A stretch of DNA of 30,978 nt, taken from NCBI GenBank assembly GCA_027577415.1, contig JANBQS010000139.1:1-30978 (forward strand). The letters run 5' to 3'. The translations under genes and the position numbers were made by a program. The notes below the pieces were generated by a model, which worked only from the letters and a program-made list of their open reading frames with translations, had not been told where the DNA came from and ran no database searches. This stretch comes from Coemansia sp. RSA 922 (taxonomy: Eukaryota > Kickxellomycota > Kickxellomycetes > Kickxellales > Kickxellaceae). Below, piece after piece: positions 8,134 to 17,407 of this stretch (position 1 is its first letter; each line of letters begins with the position of its first letter).

Positions 8134-9683
8134 TACAAATAATATCGTGTTAATGGCGGAGGTAAAGAATGGCCAAATAAAGAAGAGGCGCGAAGCTAGC
8201 CGCCTTGTGCTTGATGCTGTGAACGGTTTGATGCGAAATAGCTCCACTGCATTGATCTGTGATTCGCTTGATCTCTAATTGGCAGGCGTACATTTTTTCG
8301 GATGCCGAAAGCAGGGCTTGCCCATGCCCATTTCCATATAGTGCGCTGAGTGTCCGCCGATGCCCGACGCTGTATAGTAGTTGGTGTACCCGCCAATACC
8401 CGCGCTACGGTGTGAGGGATAGATGACATGGCCACTTTGGCATTGCACTGCTAGTTCGTAGGAGATTGCGCCTGCCTGGTACGCAGGCATTCACTTCGTC
8501 TGAATCTGCGGCATTAAAACGATATAAAAAGGATGGAGTAAATAGCAAAGATGCTTGTTTGTGCTGCTCGACGGCACTCGCCTCCTCCTTTTATGTCCCT
8601 GCCTCTACCCCTTCAGCTTTGCCTCGCTGACAAGCCGAGACAGGCTTCTTGGGACTGTCGCCGCATTTTGCGACTTTTTGATTGGCTGAGCACAAGCAAA
8701 CCGACGTTTGGCAGACTGCGGAATTGCGCAATAAGACCCCTTTGCTCGGAAATAAAGAAAAAAAAACTTGCGTGCACAGGCCTGAAGGCTGCGGCATTCC
8801 GATACCCCCTTCCGTGTGTCGCAGTTCCGTTTTATCCGTGTAGCTCTAACGATGTCTTAGAAATGGCGTAACTAGCGACAACAGCTTGAGAAACGCGTGT
8901 TTTCTCACTATTCACGTTTCTCGACTCTTAGCTTGAAAATAATTGTATATTTTGAACCCTACATAAAATTCTTTTGTTCGGACTACGCATTGTCAATACT
9001 CGTAGTCAGGCTTGTTCTGGCAAAGGTGCATATGGCACACTACAACAAGCACAAGATCAGACGCGAAATCGCAGTATGCGCACTGGTAGACTATTGGGGG
9101 ACTATGCGTTAGTGGGTAGAAGCCAGCGTAAACCATTTGGGTAAAAGAAAATGAGACTGGTAATGAGTATAGGTGGAAGGACTAATAAAAAAGAGGAGTA
9201 ACGAGTTAACTAGCTTTTCGGAGGGTGATATGCAACTCCTTTTTATACCAGATGAGGTGTTGTCTAAGCAGAAATAGAAGATCAAACCCCACTTTGTTGC
9301 ATTGTAACCCCAAACGCGCACATCAAATGGCCTGCTGTGTATTGTGAGCCGTTCCGCTACACCCAACTGCACTCTGTCGGTTAGTGCAAGCACAGTTAAA
9401 GACAATAGGCCTTAGTATTCAAACAAATATACATCCGCAAGTGGACAGGTTAATAATAGTGACCAACTGGTTTCAAACATATTTCCACTTGCCGGGCTAT
9501 CTCTGCTGCACAATTAGGCATTAGAATGCTAGTACTTCAAGCGTGCAATGGACGCAATAATATAGTCAGGTGCTCAAGATACAGACCTAGAGGCCGCTAA
9601 GATTGTGTATATGACTATTAGCTAGGTACAAAAAAGAAAACACAAGAATAAAAAAAGCAGTGTACAAAAAAGTCCTATATTAC
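8134..9683. other. Intergenic region, no confident gene
   Basis: 1.55 kb. It contains one short minus-strand frame (8275-8490, separate entry), a GATATAAAAAGG box at about 8520, and otherwise only frames that look random. Composition is mixed. No RNA gene or known repeat was recognised. Confidence 0.4.
8275..8490 (-). CDS. Small Gly/Tyr/His-rich ORF, doubtful
   Basis: 71 codons starting ATG, with GHVIYPSHRSAGIGGYTNYY and GIGGHSAHYMEMGMG low-complexity segments and a Cys-containing end. A TATATCG element lies ~35 bp upstream on the same strand. No family is recognised and no homologous copy is in the window. It could be a small structural/secreted-type protein, a fragment, or chance. Confidence 0.2.
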   Translation of the reverse strand: MPAYQAGAISYELAVQCQSGHVIYPSHRSAGIGGYTNYYTASGIGGHSAHYMEMGMGKPCFRHPKKCTPAN

Positions 9684-10781
9684 TTAGTGCCCAATGTTTA
9701 CTCGCTTCGATGGCAACGATGGACCGGTACTGGATGAGCCGGAAGAAGAATGATCAGTACGCGACCGCTTGATTGACAGGCGGGACATTGACGCTGTGGA
9801 TGTGGAAGGCAATGGAGCATACTCGTCTTCACTCTCAACGTCACCGGCGCTTCGCAAAACTGGAATATCCTCGCCTGTTGTCTGTGGGGCCAAGTCGGCT
9901 GGGCAATACTCGAGAGAAGCGCGCTGTGGCTCAGGCAACATGATATGTGGCGGGCCAAATGTTGGGGATGAGGGGCCGTCAGAGGGCCGCAGCAAGGTGC
10001 GACGCTCTTCGCTTTGTGTGGGCGAGTCCCTCATAAACAGTATCATTGTCTCTGCCGCCTCCGCAATCTCCTTGTTCGCGCGCTTTGAGCTTCCCGTCGA
10101 TGGCGGGGGGCTATGCATGACAGTGCTAGTGCTGCTAGCTGCCGACTGAGCGCGCTCCAATGAAAACCGGGGCGCGGGGAACAACAGCGACGGCCGATGC
10201 TCTCTGAACGACTGCCTACGCTGCGGACACGAGTACGGCGGATGCAAGGGGCGCAATGAGGGCGAGACCACCGGCTCACTGGGTCCTCTAGACATAGGCA
10301 CTTCGCCACTGGGGCGAAGCGTGTTGTCAAAGGTTGCCGGCGATCCGCGGGAAAAGGAAATCGAAGAGTGGTGGCGGTAGAGAAGCTGTCGCCGAGCAGG
10401 CGTGACTGGCGCTGGTGATGTGGCTGAGAACGCGCGCTGCGATAGTGGCGCTGAGGAAGATGAGTTCTGTGAGTCGGCGCGTGCTTTGAGCCGTGAGAAC
10501 CCAGCCTTGAGCGTCTGTGCTACTCTGATGGCCTCTAGCGACTCATTGCTGCGCTTGACAGCTGCAGGGCTGGCCAGCAGCAGTTGTGTGCGTCGACTGG
10601 GGGGCGGCGGTGCGCTTTGCGGCATCATCTGCTGCCGCGGTTTGTGTTGCGGCGTACACTGCAAGTTATCATCGATACCGTTAGGCCCATCTGTGCCTCC
10701 ACACGAAGCTGAAGCCGATATTGCTACTGGTAGCGGTGGCGGCGTGGACGTAATTCGCGGCTGAATAGGCAATGGGGTCAT
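9684..10781 (-). CDS. Whi5/Nrm1-like G1/S transcriptional repressor (candidate)
   Basis: 365 residues, Ser/Pro-rich and probably largely disordered. Two short conserved-looking islands stand out: SLEAIRVAQTLKAGFSRLKA (~81-100), which resembles the GTB (G1/S factor binding) helix of Whi5/Nrm1 proteins, and EIAEAAETMILFMRDSPT (~238-255), which resembles their second conserved AA-x-x-LLF-x-x-SP block. At least eight SP/TP sites are spread along the chain, as expected for a CDK-regulated protein. The C-terminus has a basic SIKRSRTD stretch, a candidate nuclear signal. Whi5 and Nrm1 bind SBF/MBF and are inactivated by G1 cyclin-CDK. The assignment rests on two short motifs. It is transcribed divergently from the gamma-adaptin gene. 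Confidence 0.5.
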   Translation of the reverse strand: MTPLPIQPRITSTPPPLPVAISASASCGGTDGPNGIDDNLQCTPQHKPRQQMMPQSAPPPPSRRTQLLLASPAAVKRSNESLEAIRVAQTLKAGFSRLKARADSQNSSSSAPLSQRAFSATSPAPVTPARRQLLYRHHSSISFSRGSPATFDNTLRPSGEVPMSRGPSEPVVSPSLRPLHPPYSCPQRRQSFREHRPSLLFPAPRFSLERAQSAASSTSTVMHSPPPSTGSSKRANKEIAEAAETMILFMRDSPTQSEERRTLLRPSDGPSSPTFGPPHIMLPEPQRASLEYCPADLAPQTTGEDIPVLRSAGDVESEDEYAPLPSTSTASMSRLSIKRSRTDHSSSGSSSTGPSLPSKRVNIGH

Positions 10782-11224
10782 TTGCTATTATGTAGGTACT
10801 TTGCGCAAGCCGAATAGATACGAAAAGATAAAGACAAAAAAAAAAAGAGGGAGTTCACAAATAGAGAAGTCGAAAGGGAAAGAACGAAAGAGGGGGAAAG
10901 AGGGGACACGGCCTTCAATTAAAAGCGGGATGGGCCTCATGAGCCTAGTTCGCGCCAGTATCGCGTTGTGTGCAAAATCCACGAAGCGATTTTAATCGAA
11001 GGCGGAAACGCGCGGGATTTGCATGCACACCTCTCACAACTTCGATTCGCGTTGATTAATAGATGATCAGATCTGGCTCGTTAGGTGTTTGCGGACGAGG
11101 GCCATTCTCTCACGTAGTGGAAACTCCACACCAAGGAATACAAATCACCTCTCTTTAATTTCATTTCGATAATACCCCCCTTTTTTACTCTTGGAAAGCG
11201 CGCACCGCTGAACAACACACTCGC
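10782..11224. promoter_or_regulatory. Shared divergent promoter (Whi5-like / gamma-adaptin)
   Basis: 443 bp between two head-to-head start codons. It contains a poly-A/poly-T tract (~10837), purine-rich AAAGAGGGGG blocks, and GGCGGAAACGCGCGGG at 11001-11014, which has an ACGCG core as in MCB/MBF and E2F-like sites. A T-run (TACCCCCCTTTTTTACT) lies ~45 bp before the gamma-adaptin ATG. No TATA box is clear on either side. Confidence 0.4.
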
Positions 11225-13891
11225 ATGTCGTTCTTCCGTCTCAAGGACCTCATCCGCGCAGTGCGGGTGTGCAAAACCGCGGCAGATGAGCGTGGCGTCA
11301 TTCAGCGCGAATCCGCCGCCATCCGTACTTCATTCAAGGAGGTCGATTCGCAAGACGCTCGTTACGTTAACATCCAAAAGCTACTATACATTTACTTGCT
11401 CGGCTACCCAGTACAGTTCGGCCAACTCGAATGTCTAAAGCTCGTAGCCAGCCCTAAATTCGCCGACAAGCGAGTCGGTTACTTGGGCGTAACGCTGTTG
11501 CTGGACGAAAAGCAGGATATCTTGACGCTTCTGACTAATTCGCTGAAAACTGATATGCACAGCACAGACGATTATATTGTCGGCTTGGCGCTGGGCACGC
11601 TGTCTAATGTGGCGTCGTCTGAGGTGGCCAACGACCTGGTGGACGAGGTCGAGCGGCTGCTAGACTCACCTAGGTCGTATTTGCGCAAAAAGGCGACGTT
11701 GGCAGGTGTGCGCATTATCCGTCGCGAGCCTGAGCTTTTTACTCCGTTTTTGCATCGGGCAAAGTCTCTTCTTGGAGACAAGCACCACGGCGTACAGATG
11801 GGTGCTGTAGCACTCATGACAGAGATGTGCAACCACACGCAAGAGGCGCTGGACGAGGGCCGAAGACTAGTACCGGTTATTGTGAACCAGCTGCGCGCAC
11901 TGCTAGGATCTGGATCGTCGCCCGAGCACGATGTAGCTGGAATCAGCAATCCGTTCTTGCAAGTGGCCATTCTTCGCCTTTTGCGTGTGGTTGCTCGTGG
12001 GTCGCAGCAGGCCGCTGACGAGCTCAACGATGTTCTGACGCTGGTGGCTACGCAGACCGACAGCACAAAGAATGTGGGCACGGCTATCCTCTACGAATGC
12101 GCTGTCACCGCTCTGGCCATCCCGTCAGAGCAAGCATTGCGTGTAATGGCGATTAACATGTTGGGCAAGTTCCTGGGTAACCGCGACAACAACGTGCGCT
12201 ACGTCGCATTGGCCACCTTGTCTGCCGCCGTTATCACCGAGGCACCCTCCGTCCAGCGCCACCGCGCCACCGTTATCCAGTGCCTGCGTGACAATGATAT
12301 TAGCATTCGCCGGCGTGCCTTGGATCTCAGCTTTGCCCTCATCAATGAGAGCAACGTCAAGCCTATTGTTACCGAGATCTTGCGCGTCCTGCCACACGCC
12401 GACCTAGAGTTCAAGCCATCGATGGTCTACCGGCTGTCGGCCGCTATTACCTTGTTTGGCGACTCGCTAGAGTGGCGCATCGACAATATGCTGCGCGTGT
12501 TGAGCCTGGGTGGAAAGTACGTCAATGCCCGCGATATGTTCAAGTTTATCCGACTTATCGCGCTTGAGGCCGACGAGAATTTGCAGCGCCGTGCTGCACG
12601 TATCAGCTTTGCTCTGCTTGAACGCGATGTTTCGCAAGAAAAGATGGTTGTTGCTGGCACATGGCTAGTTGGCGAGTACGCCGACCTTTTGGTGGCGAGG
12701 AGCAATAATCCGGCAGCAGTAGCTGTATCTCCTACATCTCCTGTGGGCGGGCTAGACGATGACGATTTGGACATACTCGGTGCGCTTGGCAAGCCGCTAG
12801 CCAAGAAGGACTCTTCGCCTGATAACTCTGGCTCTGCACCCATGTTGGCCGCCCTGGATCCTAGCGAGGAGCTGCCTCAAGCCATTCCCGAGCCTGCTGA
12901 CATTGTGCGTCTTCTTTCTGCTATTGCCAGCTCGCCCGTGGTATCGAATAACAGCCGGCACATTGCATTAATGGCGCTAGCTAAGCTGTCGGGAAGATTT
13001 GCCGACTCTTCATCGACTCTAGCTAGCATCCGTACTGCTCTCAGCAAGCACGCGCAGTCGATGGACGTTGAGACGCAGTCGCGGGCAGTCGAGTTTGGCA
13101 AGCTTCTGAGCCAAGAGCTCGATGCCGTAAGGTCTGGCGTTGTTGACCGTATGCCAGCGCCAGAGTATACTGATGTGCCCTACGAGGAGTATGTGCTTAA
13201 TCCGACAGCTATGCGTATGAAGGCCCTTACTATTATCAAGCGGCCGGCCATGCAGCCCGTGGACTTTGTAGAGGGAGAGAGCGCCACAGAGGCTGCCGCT
13301 CGGGCTGCCGCGGAGGCTAGCAAGCAGTCGGTGGTTTCGGATCTGCTGAACCTCATGGACGAATCTCCCGCAGCAGTGACAACCTCCCAGCCAACTACTG
13401 CTGCCAAGCCTGCCGATGCCCTGGCAGACCTACTTGGCGGCGTCACTCTCTCTTCTACCTCTCCGCCTGCCAACACTGCAGCTGTGCGCCATATGACCTC
13501 ACCAACTGAAAGCAGCGGTGGGTTTGCGACGGAGGGCTTGGATACGGAGTATGAGATTTACAATTCACATGGGCTGCGGATTACGCTTACGCCGTCCAAG
13601 AAACCAAAGCTGCCAACTGTCGTGGACTTGTTGGCGACCTTTTACAATGAGGGCGATATGGCTGTATCGGATCTCAACTTTTTGGTGGCTGTGCCAAAGT
13701 CGCAAAAGCTACAGATACAGCCGCCATCCGGTCAGCATATCAGTGTCGGCGCGACCGTCACACAGCTGGTGCGTGTATCTAATCCGACAAAGACTGCCAT
13801 TCGCTTGCGCATAAAGCTTGGGTACACGGTGGATGGACAGGCACAGGAAAGCATGTTTGAGTATAGCGGGTTCCCAGCCAGCGTCGTTTGA
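11225..13891 (+). CDS. APL4: AP-1 complex subunit gamma (gamma-adaptin)
   Basis: 888 residues, single exon, close to the usual 820-870. The trunk opens LKDLIRAVRVCKTAADERG and continues with hallmark gamma-adaptin segments: YVNIQKLLYIYLLGYPVQFG, FGQLECLKLVASPKF, DKRVGYLGVTLLLDE, SYLRKKATLAGVRIIR and SPEHDVAGISNPFLQVAILR. Helical ARM/HEAT-like repeats reach about residue 590. An acidic/Ala-rich hinge follows (~590-765) with clathrin-box-like DLLNLMDE (~705). The ear domain (~770-888) starts YEIYNSHGLRITLTPSKKPK. AP-1 sorts cargo into clathrin vesicles at the trans-Golgi/endosome; gamma pairs with beta1, mu1 and sigma1, and its ear binds accessory factors. Nothing unusual is seen. Confidence 0.97.
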   Translation: MSFFRLKDLIRAVRVCKTAADERGVIQRESAAIRTSFKEVDSQDARYVNIQKLLYIYLLGYPVQFGQLECLKLVASPKFADKRVGYLGVTLLLDEKQDILTLLTNSLKTDMHSTDDYIVGLALGTLSNVASSEVANDLVDEVERLLDSPRSYLRKKATLAGVRIIRREPELFTPFLHRAKSLLGDKHHGVQMGAVALMTEMCNHTQEALDEGRRLVPVIVNQLRALLGSGSSPEHDVAGISNPFLQVAILRLLRVVARGSQQAADELNDVLTLVATQTDSTKNVGTAILYECAVTALAIPSEQALRVMAINMLGKFLGNRDNNVRYVALATLSAAVITEAPSVQRHRATVIQCLRDNDISIRRRALDLSFALINESNVKPIVTEILRVLPHADLEFKPSMVYRLSAAITLFGDSLEWRIDNMLRVLSLGGKYVNARDMFKFIRLIALEADENLQRRAARISFALLERDVSQEKMVVAGTWLVGEYADLLVARSNNPAAVAVSPTSPVGGLDDDDLDILGALGKPLAKKDSSPDNSGSAPMLAALDPSEELPQAIPEPADIVRLLSAIASSPVVSNNSRHIALMALAKLSGRFADSSSTLASIRTALSKHAQSMDVETQSRAVEFGKLLSQELDAVRSGVVDRMPAPEYTDVPYEEYVLNPTAMRMKALTIIKRPAMQPVDFVEGESATEAAARAAAEASKQSVVSDLLNLMDESPAAVTTSQPTTAAKPADALADLLGGVTLSSTSPPANTAAVRHMTSPTESSGGFATEGLDTEYEIYNSHGLRITLTPSKKPKLPTVVDLLATFYNEGDMAVSDLNFLVAVPKSQKLQIQPPSGQHISVGATVTQLVRVSNPTKTAIRLRIKLGYTVDGQAQESMFEYSGFPASVV

Positions 13892-14244
13892 TGAGAATAG
13901 TCTTCTAGTTGTAAAAGAGAAAGATAAATGATGTTGTTCATTGCATTTCCTTTTTCCTGCGAAACACGCCCTACTTTCTAAATTCATTGTGGATCTGTAT
14001 GTTGCTCGATAGGTCTGAGGGCACAAATGCTGCTATTAAATAGTAGAAAACTTGGATGTGTAGTACATGTCAATCCCTTGTATGGAAACCCTTGTAACAT
14101 ATCCGTCAACATCACAACTATCGTATTTACATGAGCTCTTTTCCGCACTTCTATTTTCTGGGTAAATTTTAATTCTATATTCTTTTCCCCTTCATCTGTG
14201 GCCGCATCACATCGCGTCGAATCCATCAGCACCAGCACAAATCT
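13892..14244. other. Intergenic: 3' flank of gamma-adaptin
   Basis: AT-rich 353 bp with GATAAATG shortly after the stop, probably the polyadenylation region. No gene is seen. The last ~100 bp is pyrimidine-rich and precedes a good ATG context (AATCTATGGCT) of the next short frame. Confidence 0.4.
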
Positions 14245-14634
14245 ATGGCTGTCGAGGAACAGCACGTATCCATTGCTGATGGCAGTGGGTACATGGCTGC
14301 CTTGCACCCGGTATCTCGCGCATCCATCAAGTTAGACGCTGATGCATCCATCAGTAGAGCGGCGCCTTTGGCATGGGTGGATGCACCTCTCACACCTCAT
14401 GCTGCCCTTGGGGGCTTCACAGTTGGTGGCAAAGGACGGCAGATGTCCACGTATTTGGAGCGCCTAAAAGAGTGGAAGGACCACCTCGCAGGGAGTCTGT
14501 TTATGCGTAGTGATCTGCCCAATCCCTTGCCCACCTTCTACGGTGGTTTAACTTTTGTTAGGGGCAGGACTCGACTCCGGTCGGGTTATTGCTGGGGCGC
14601 TGCACCACATAATTCTTTCACTTTTTTGTGGTAA
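14245..14634 (+). CDS. Short ORF running into a dispersed repeat; possibly the broken 5' end of a gene
   Basis: 129 codons from an ATG in good context. The first ~77 codons (MAVEEQHVSIADGSGYMAAL, later GKGRQMSTYLERLKEWK) are unique in the window and protein-like. From about DHLAGSLF onward the frame lies in the repeat also found at 17156-17407 and ends there. The arrangement fits a gene interrupted by a repeat insertion, with the tail supplied by the repeat. The remaining gene body was not found beyond the repeat. Product is unrecognised. Confidence 0.3.
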   Translation: MAVEEQHVSIADGSGYMAALHPVSRASIKLDADASISRAAPLAWVDAPLTPHAALGGFTVGGKGRQMSTYLERLKEWKDHLAGSLFMRSDLPNPLPTFYGGLTFVRGRTRLRSGYCWGAAPHNSFTFLW

Positions 14635-14727
14635 GTCATGGTAGCATTCAGGCTTTGCACTATAAATTGACCACACTAGGGAATTTGTTTGGTATTTATT
14701 TATTAAGCAATAAAGTCAGTTCACTCT
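14477..14727 (+). repeat. Dispersed repeat, copy 1 (~250 bp)
   Basis: Very similar to 17156-17407 in the same orientation, from AGGACCACCTCGC to GTCAGTTCACTCT. It contains GGGGCAGGACTCGACTCCGG, a CTATAAATTG TATA-like box and an AATAAA signal ~45 bp later, a layout reminiscent of a small LTR. Weaker similarity continues ~60 bp further. No clear terminal repeats or target duplication were found, so the class is undecided. Confidence 0.7.
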
Positions 14728-14787
14728 ATTTCATTAATGTCACTCCATTTAAACTTACAATTTGTACTACATGTTTCTTAATTATGA

Positions 14788-16521
14788 CTAAGCCGTATGG
14801 TCCAGCTCACTGATCTGTTGTGGATCAAAAATAGGAAACTGGTATAACATATCGTCACCCTCGTGCCAGTTGACATTACCGAGCCTATTTTTGTAGGGAA
14901 GGAATGCTGTGCTCTTGGTAAGCTCCTTGCAGCTGTTACTGAATGGCATGTCGCAAAGAGGGTAGCAAATGTCAAGTACACGAGGACAAGCCAAAGCAAG
15001 CAGAAGCGCATAGTGAGCTATACCTCTGGTGCTATGATGCAAGAAATCAAAAAACTTGATAAAATTCAAATTAGGACCCAAGTGGGTATTTGATTTACAA
15101 AACTCATGGACGAAATCAGCAGTGACATATTCTGTCCCATCAAACTCGATTGTGTTTGGGTTGAAATCAACCGATATTAGACGTGGCGCAGATTTTAGTA
15201 TTTGTACCATCAATAGAAATGGTATTGGAACGCATTGTATCTCCAAATATTTTAGTCTTTGCAAGCTCATTGGCTCAGTCATTGTTGACATATCAATGTT
15301 GTAAAGGGAATTTGTGAGTATTTTAGCATTGAGTACTTCGACATGTGGTGCCATTTGCAGCAGACTGTCTAGAACCAGTTCGACTTGACCTACGTTGTTC
15401 TCAATATCTTCCAAATAAAACTCTATATCCAATCTTTTGGCTTTGGGAAGTCCATTCTTGGCAAATATCATATTGTGGCGTAGCGCCAGGGCTCTTTGGC
15501 CAAAAACTTCGATTCGCAGTAAGCTGATATGTTTGTGACATTTCTCCAACATAAAACTGTTGTCAACCATATATGGTGAATCAATGGTTAGCTCATCTAG
15601 TGCTGGAAATGGATTGTGCTCTAGAGCGACTAAACCTCTCAATGGTTGTTTAGCGTAGCACTTGTAATCTAATTTCTTGAGTAGTGGATATTGAATATCG
15701 ACATCATCGCCATTCCTAAACACATGACTAAATAACATTAAACGACTTTCTTCGATTTGAAGGTGCTCTAGTGTAAGGCAATTTAGTCGAGCCAATTCCA
15801 TTAGACAGTTCTCACTACAGCCCATGTTAATAGCTAGATATGTCAGGTTGGAAAGAGCAGGTGGCATTGTGAGTGTAAATTTAGCATTAGGCAAAAAGTT
15901 CATCAGTCCGCGTTTACTACTGAATAGTTCTCTGATTATTGTGTTCAAATGATTTGACCGAATTGGAGAATACATTTCCACCTCATTGGTATAGGTGATA
16001 TCGACCCCCCAAACATTGGGCATCATATACTTTAGCCTCTCTGCAAGCTTGTATATATTTGCTTCACAAATCGAGTCTTCTGGAATATTTGATGGGTCGC
16101 CTACTGACAAATCTATAGTTACTGATTTAATGTTTGAGAACACTGCCTCCGTATATTCTTCATTGTGCAGCATCTCCAATACTGTGCCATTGAGAATATT
16201 TTCATACGATAAATCAAAGTAAGCTGCTAACACTCGACTGTGGAGGTTTTCTTTAATGACTGAGTGGAGAGGCAAACCAGCTTCTAATGTATACAACTGC
16301 CGGCCAAAATCACTGCTACATAGAATGTAGGCGTGCTTGCTGAGTAGCCTCATAGCTACCGTTCTTAGTCTATGACACAAAGCATAGAACTTGAATAGTG
16401 TATCGCTAGCCTGAAACAGTGATGCTCCACTCGGGATATTCAATTTATAGCGAGAACAGTGGACACCTTTATAAAGGACACGCATAAATAAGTGATCTGG
16501 AAGGTTTACTAGAAGAGACAT
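14788..16521 (-). CDS. F-box-like leucine-rich protein, second member (577 residues, single exon)
   Basis: Start set at the ATG giving MSLLVNLPDHLFMRVLYKG, an F-box-like helix; the frame continues upstream only without an ATG. The pattern FYALCHRLRTVAMRLLSKHA (~45-65) corresponds to the conserved segment after the F-box-like helix in the 6373-8133 gene. Irregular leucine-rich repeats follow (LSNLTYLAIN, LNCLTLEHLQI, FPALDELTI, LQRLKYLEIQ). The C-terminal GIAHYALLLALACPRVLDIC parallels MAKCVLLMALICPTFRYI in the other gene. It probably works as a substrate adaptor of an SCF-type ligase (inference). It is AT-richer than the core genes and sits between two copies of a dispersed repeat. Confidence 0.7.
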   Translation of the reverse strand: MSLLVNLPDHLFMRVLYKGVHCSRYKLNIPSGASLFQASDTLFKFYALCHRLRTVAMRLLSKHAYILCSSDFGRQLYTLEAGLPLHSVIKENLHSRVLAAYFDLSYENILNGTVLEMLHNEEYTEAVFSNIKSVTIDLSVGDPSNIPEDSICEANIYKLAERLKYMMPNVWGVDITYTNEVEMYSPIRSNHLNTIIRELFSSKRGLMNFLPNAKFTLTMPPALSNLTYLAINMGCSENCLMELARLNCLTLEHLQIEESRLMLFSHVFRNGDDVDIQYPLLKKLDYKCYAKQPLRGLVALEHNPFPALDELTIDSPYMVDNSFMLEKCHKHISLLRIEVFGQRALALRHNMIFAKNGLPKAKRLDIEFYLEDIENNVGQVELVLDSLLQMAPHVEVLNAKILTNSLYNIDMSTMTEPMSLQRLKYLEIQCVPIPFLLMVQILKSAPRLISVDFNPNTIEFDGTEYVTADFVHEFCKSNTHLGPNLNFIKFFDFLHHSTRGIAHYALLLALACPRVLDICYPLCDMPFSNSCKELTKSTAFLPYKNRLGNVNWHEGDDMLYQFPIFDPQQISELDHTA

Positions 16522-16823
16522 TGTAAAATCAAGAAGAAAACAGTTTAATAAATAAATAAAAATGAGGTGAAAGAGAAGCAACGTGTGTACTAGCTATCTT
16601 GAAGGCAGGCATTGCAAAAAAAGTAGCCAAAGGGTAAAGAGCCCTTTGAAGAGAATGGTTTATTTCTGCTAAAGCAGTTCAATGACATTATAATAAAAAT
16701 GAACTTTGCTTTGTAAATACCATTTAAAAGACTGCCTGTTGACAATGCTCACGACTTGTCTGCACTGCTGGCCACATGTATGCAATAGACTATGTACAGT
16801 ATGCTATCTATGAGACCTTCTAA

Positions 16824-17024
16824 TCAAGTACAATGACTCGCAAAAGTATCCGAAATGTTTGTCAATTTCAACCTCCAATCTGTGCGTTGCTCCTCGAGAG
16901 TTAGTTTCTCATATTTCTTCTGCCATTGCTTGCATATCGCAGTTTTCCTGACTTTATGACTCCAGAATACAGCATAATTGTACTCCTTGTTTGCATCTGT
17001 GCATTCCATCCACAACTTATCCAT
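16824..17024 (-). CDS. Small hypothetical ORF, faintly HMG-box-like
   Basis: 66 codons from ATG (MDKLWMECTDANKEYNY). The second half (ICKQWQKKYEKLTLEEQRTD) has the W...Y/K-L-x-x-EEQ pattern of the third helix of HMG boxes, but the rest does not fit. It lies ~300 bp upstream of the F-box-like gene in the same orientation. It could be a decayed fragment or chance. Confidence 0.15.
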   Translation of the reverse strand: MDKLWMECTDANKEYNYAVFWSHKVRKTAICKQWQKKYEKLTLEEQRTDWRLKLTNISDTFASHCT

Positions 17025-17155
17025 TCTCCGTACTGACACATCTCAGCTTCTATGGCTGCAGTCGATCTATTCTTACAGTCACATTAATAGATAGTACAAT
17101 AGTATGTTTATAATAAAGAGTAAAAGTTAAAACCAGAGTTAAGCCAATGTTACTC

Positions 17156-17407
17156 AGGACCACCTCGCGGGGAGTCTGTTTATGTGTAGCGATCTGCCCA
17201 ATCCCTTGCCCACCTTCTATGGTGGTTTAACTTTTGTTAGGGGCAGGACTCGACTCCGGTCGGGTTATTGCCGGGGCGCTGCACCACATAATTCATTCGC
17301 ATTTTTTATGGTAGTCGTGGTAGCGCTCAGGCTTTGCACCATAAATTGACCCCCACTAGGGGATTTGTTTGGTATTTATTTATTAAGCGATAAAGTCAGT
17401 TCACTCT
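17156..17407 (+). repeat. Dispersed repeat, copy 2 (~250 bp)
   Basis: Same orientation as copy 1, differing by scattered transitions and small indels, and keeping the TATA-like ATAAATTG box. It is not fused to an ORF. Together the two copies bracket the F-box-like gene at 14788-16521 and about 630 bp upstream of it. Confidence 0.7.

Noticed and set aside
8551..8871. 106-codon plus-strand ORF just after a GATATAAAAAGG box
   Set aside because: The TATA box is too close to the ATG (about 29 bp) for the spacing seen in this window's genes, and the product is Cys/Pro/Leu-rich without family resemblance.
10402..10764. Plus-strand ORF opposite the Whi5-like gene
   Set aside because: It is a shadow of a GC-rich Ser/Pro-coding region; composition and lack of promoter do not support it.
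14550..14620. tRNA-like A/B box pattern in the dispersed repeat (GAGTCGAGTCC on the minus strand)
   Set aside because: The boxes are only ~30 nt apart, arms do not pair as a tRNA, and the sequence is partly palindromic. It is not sufficient to call a tRNA or SINE.
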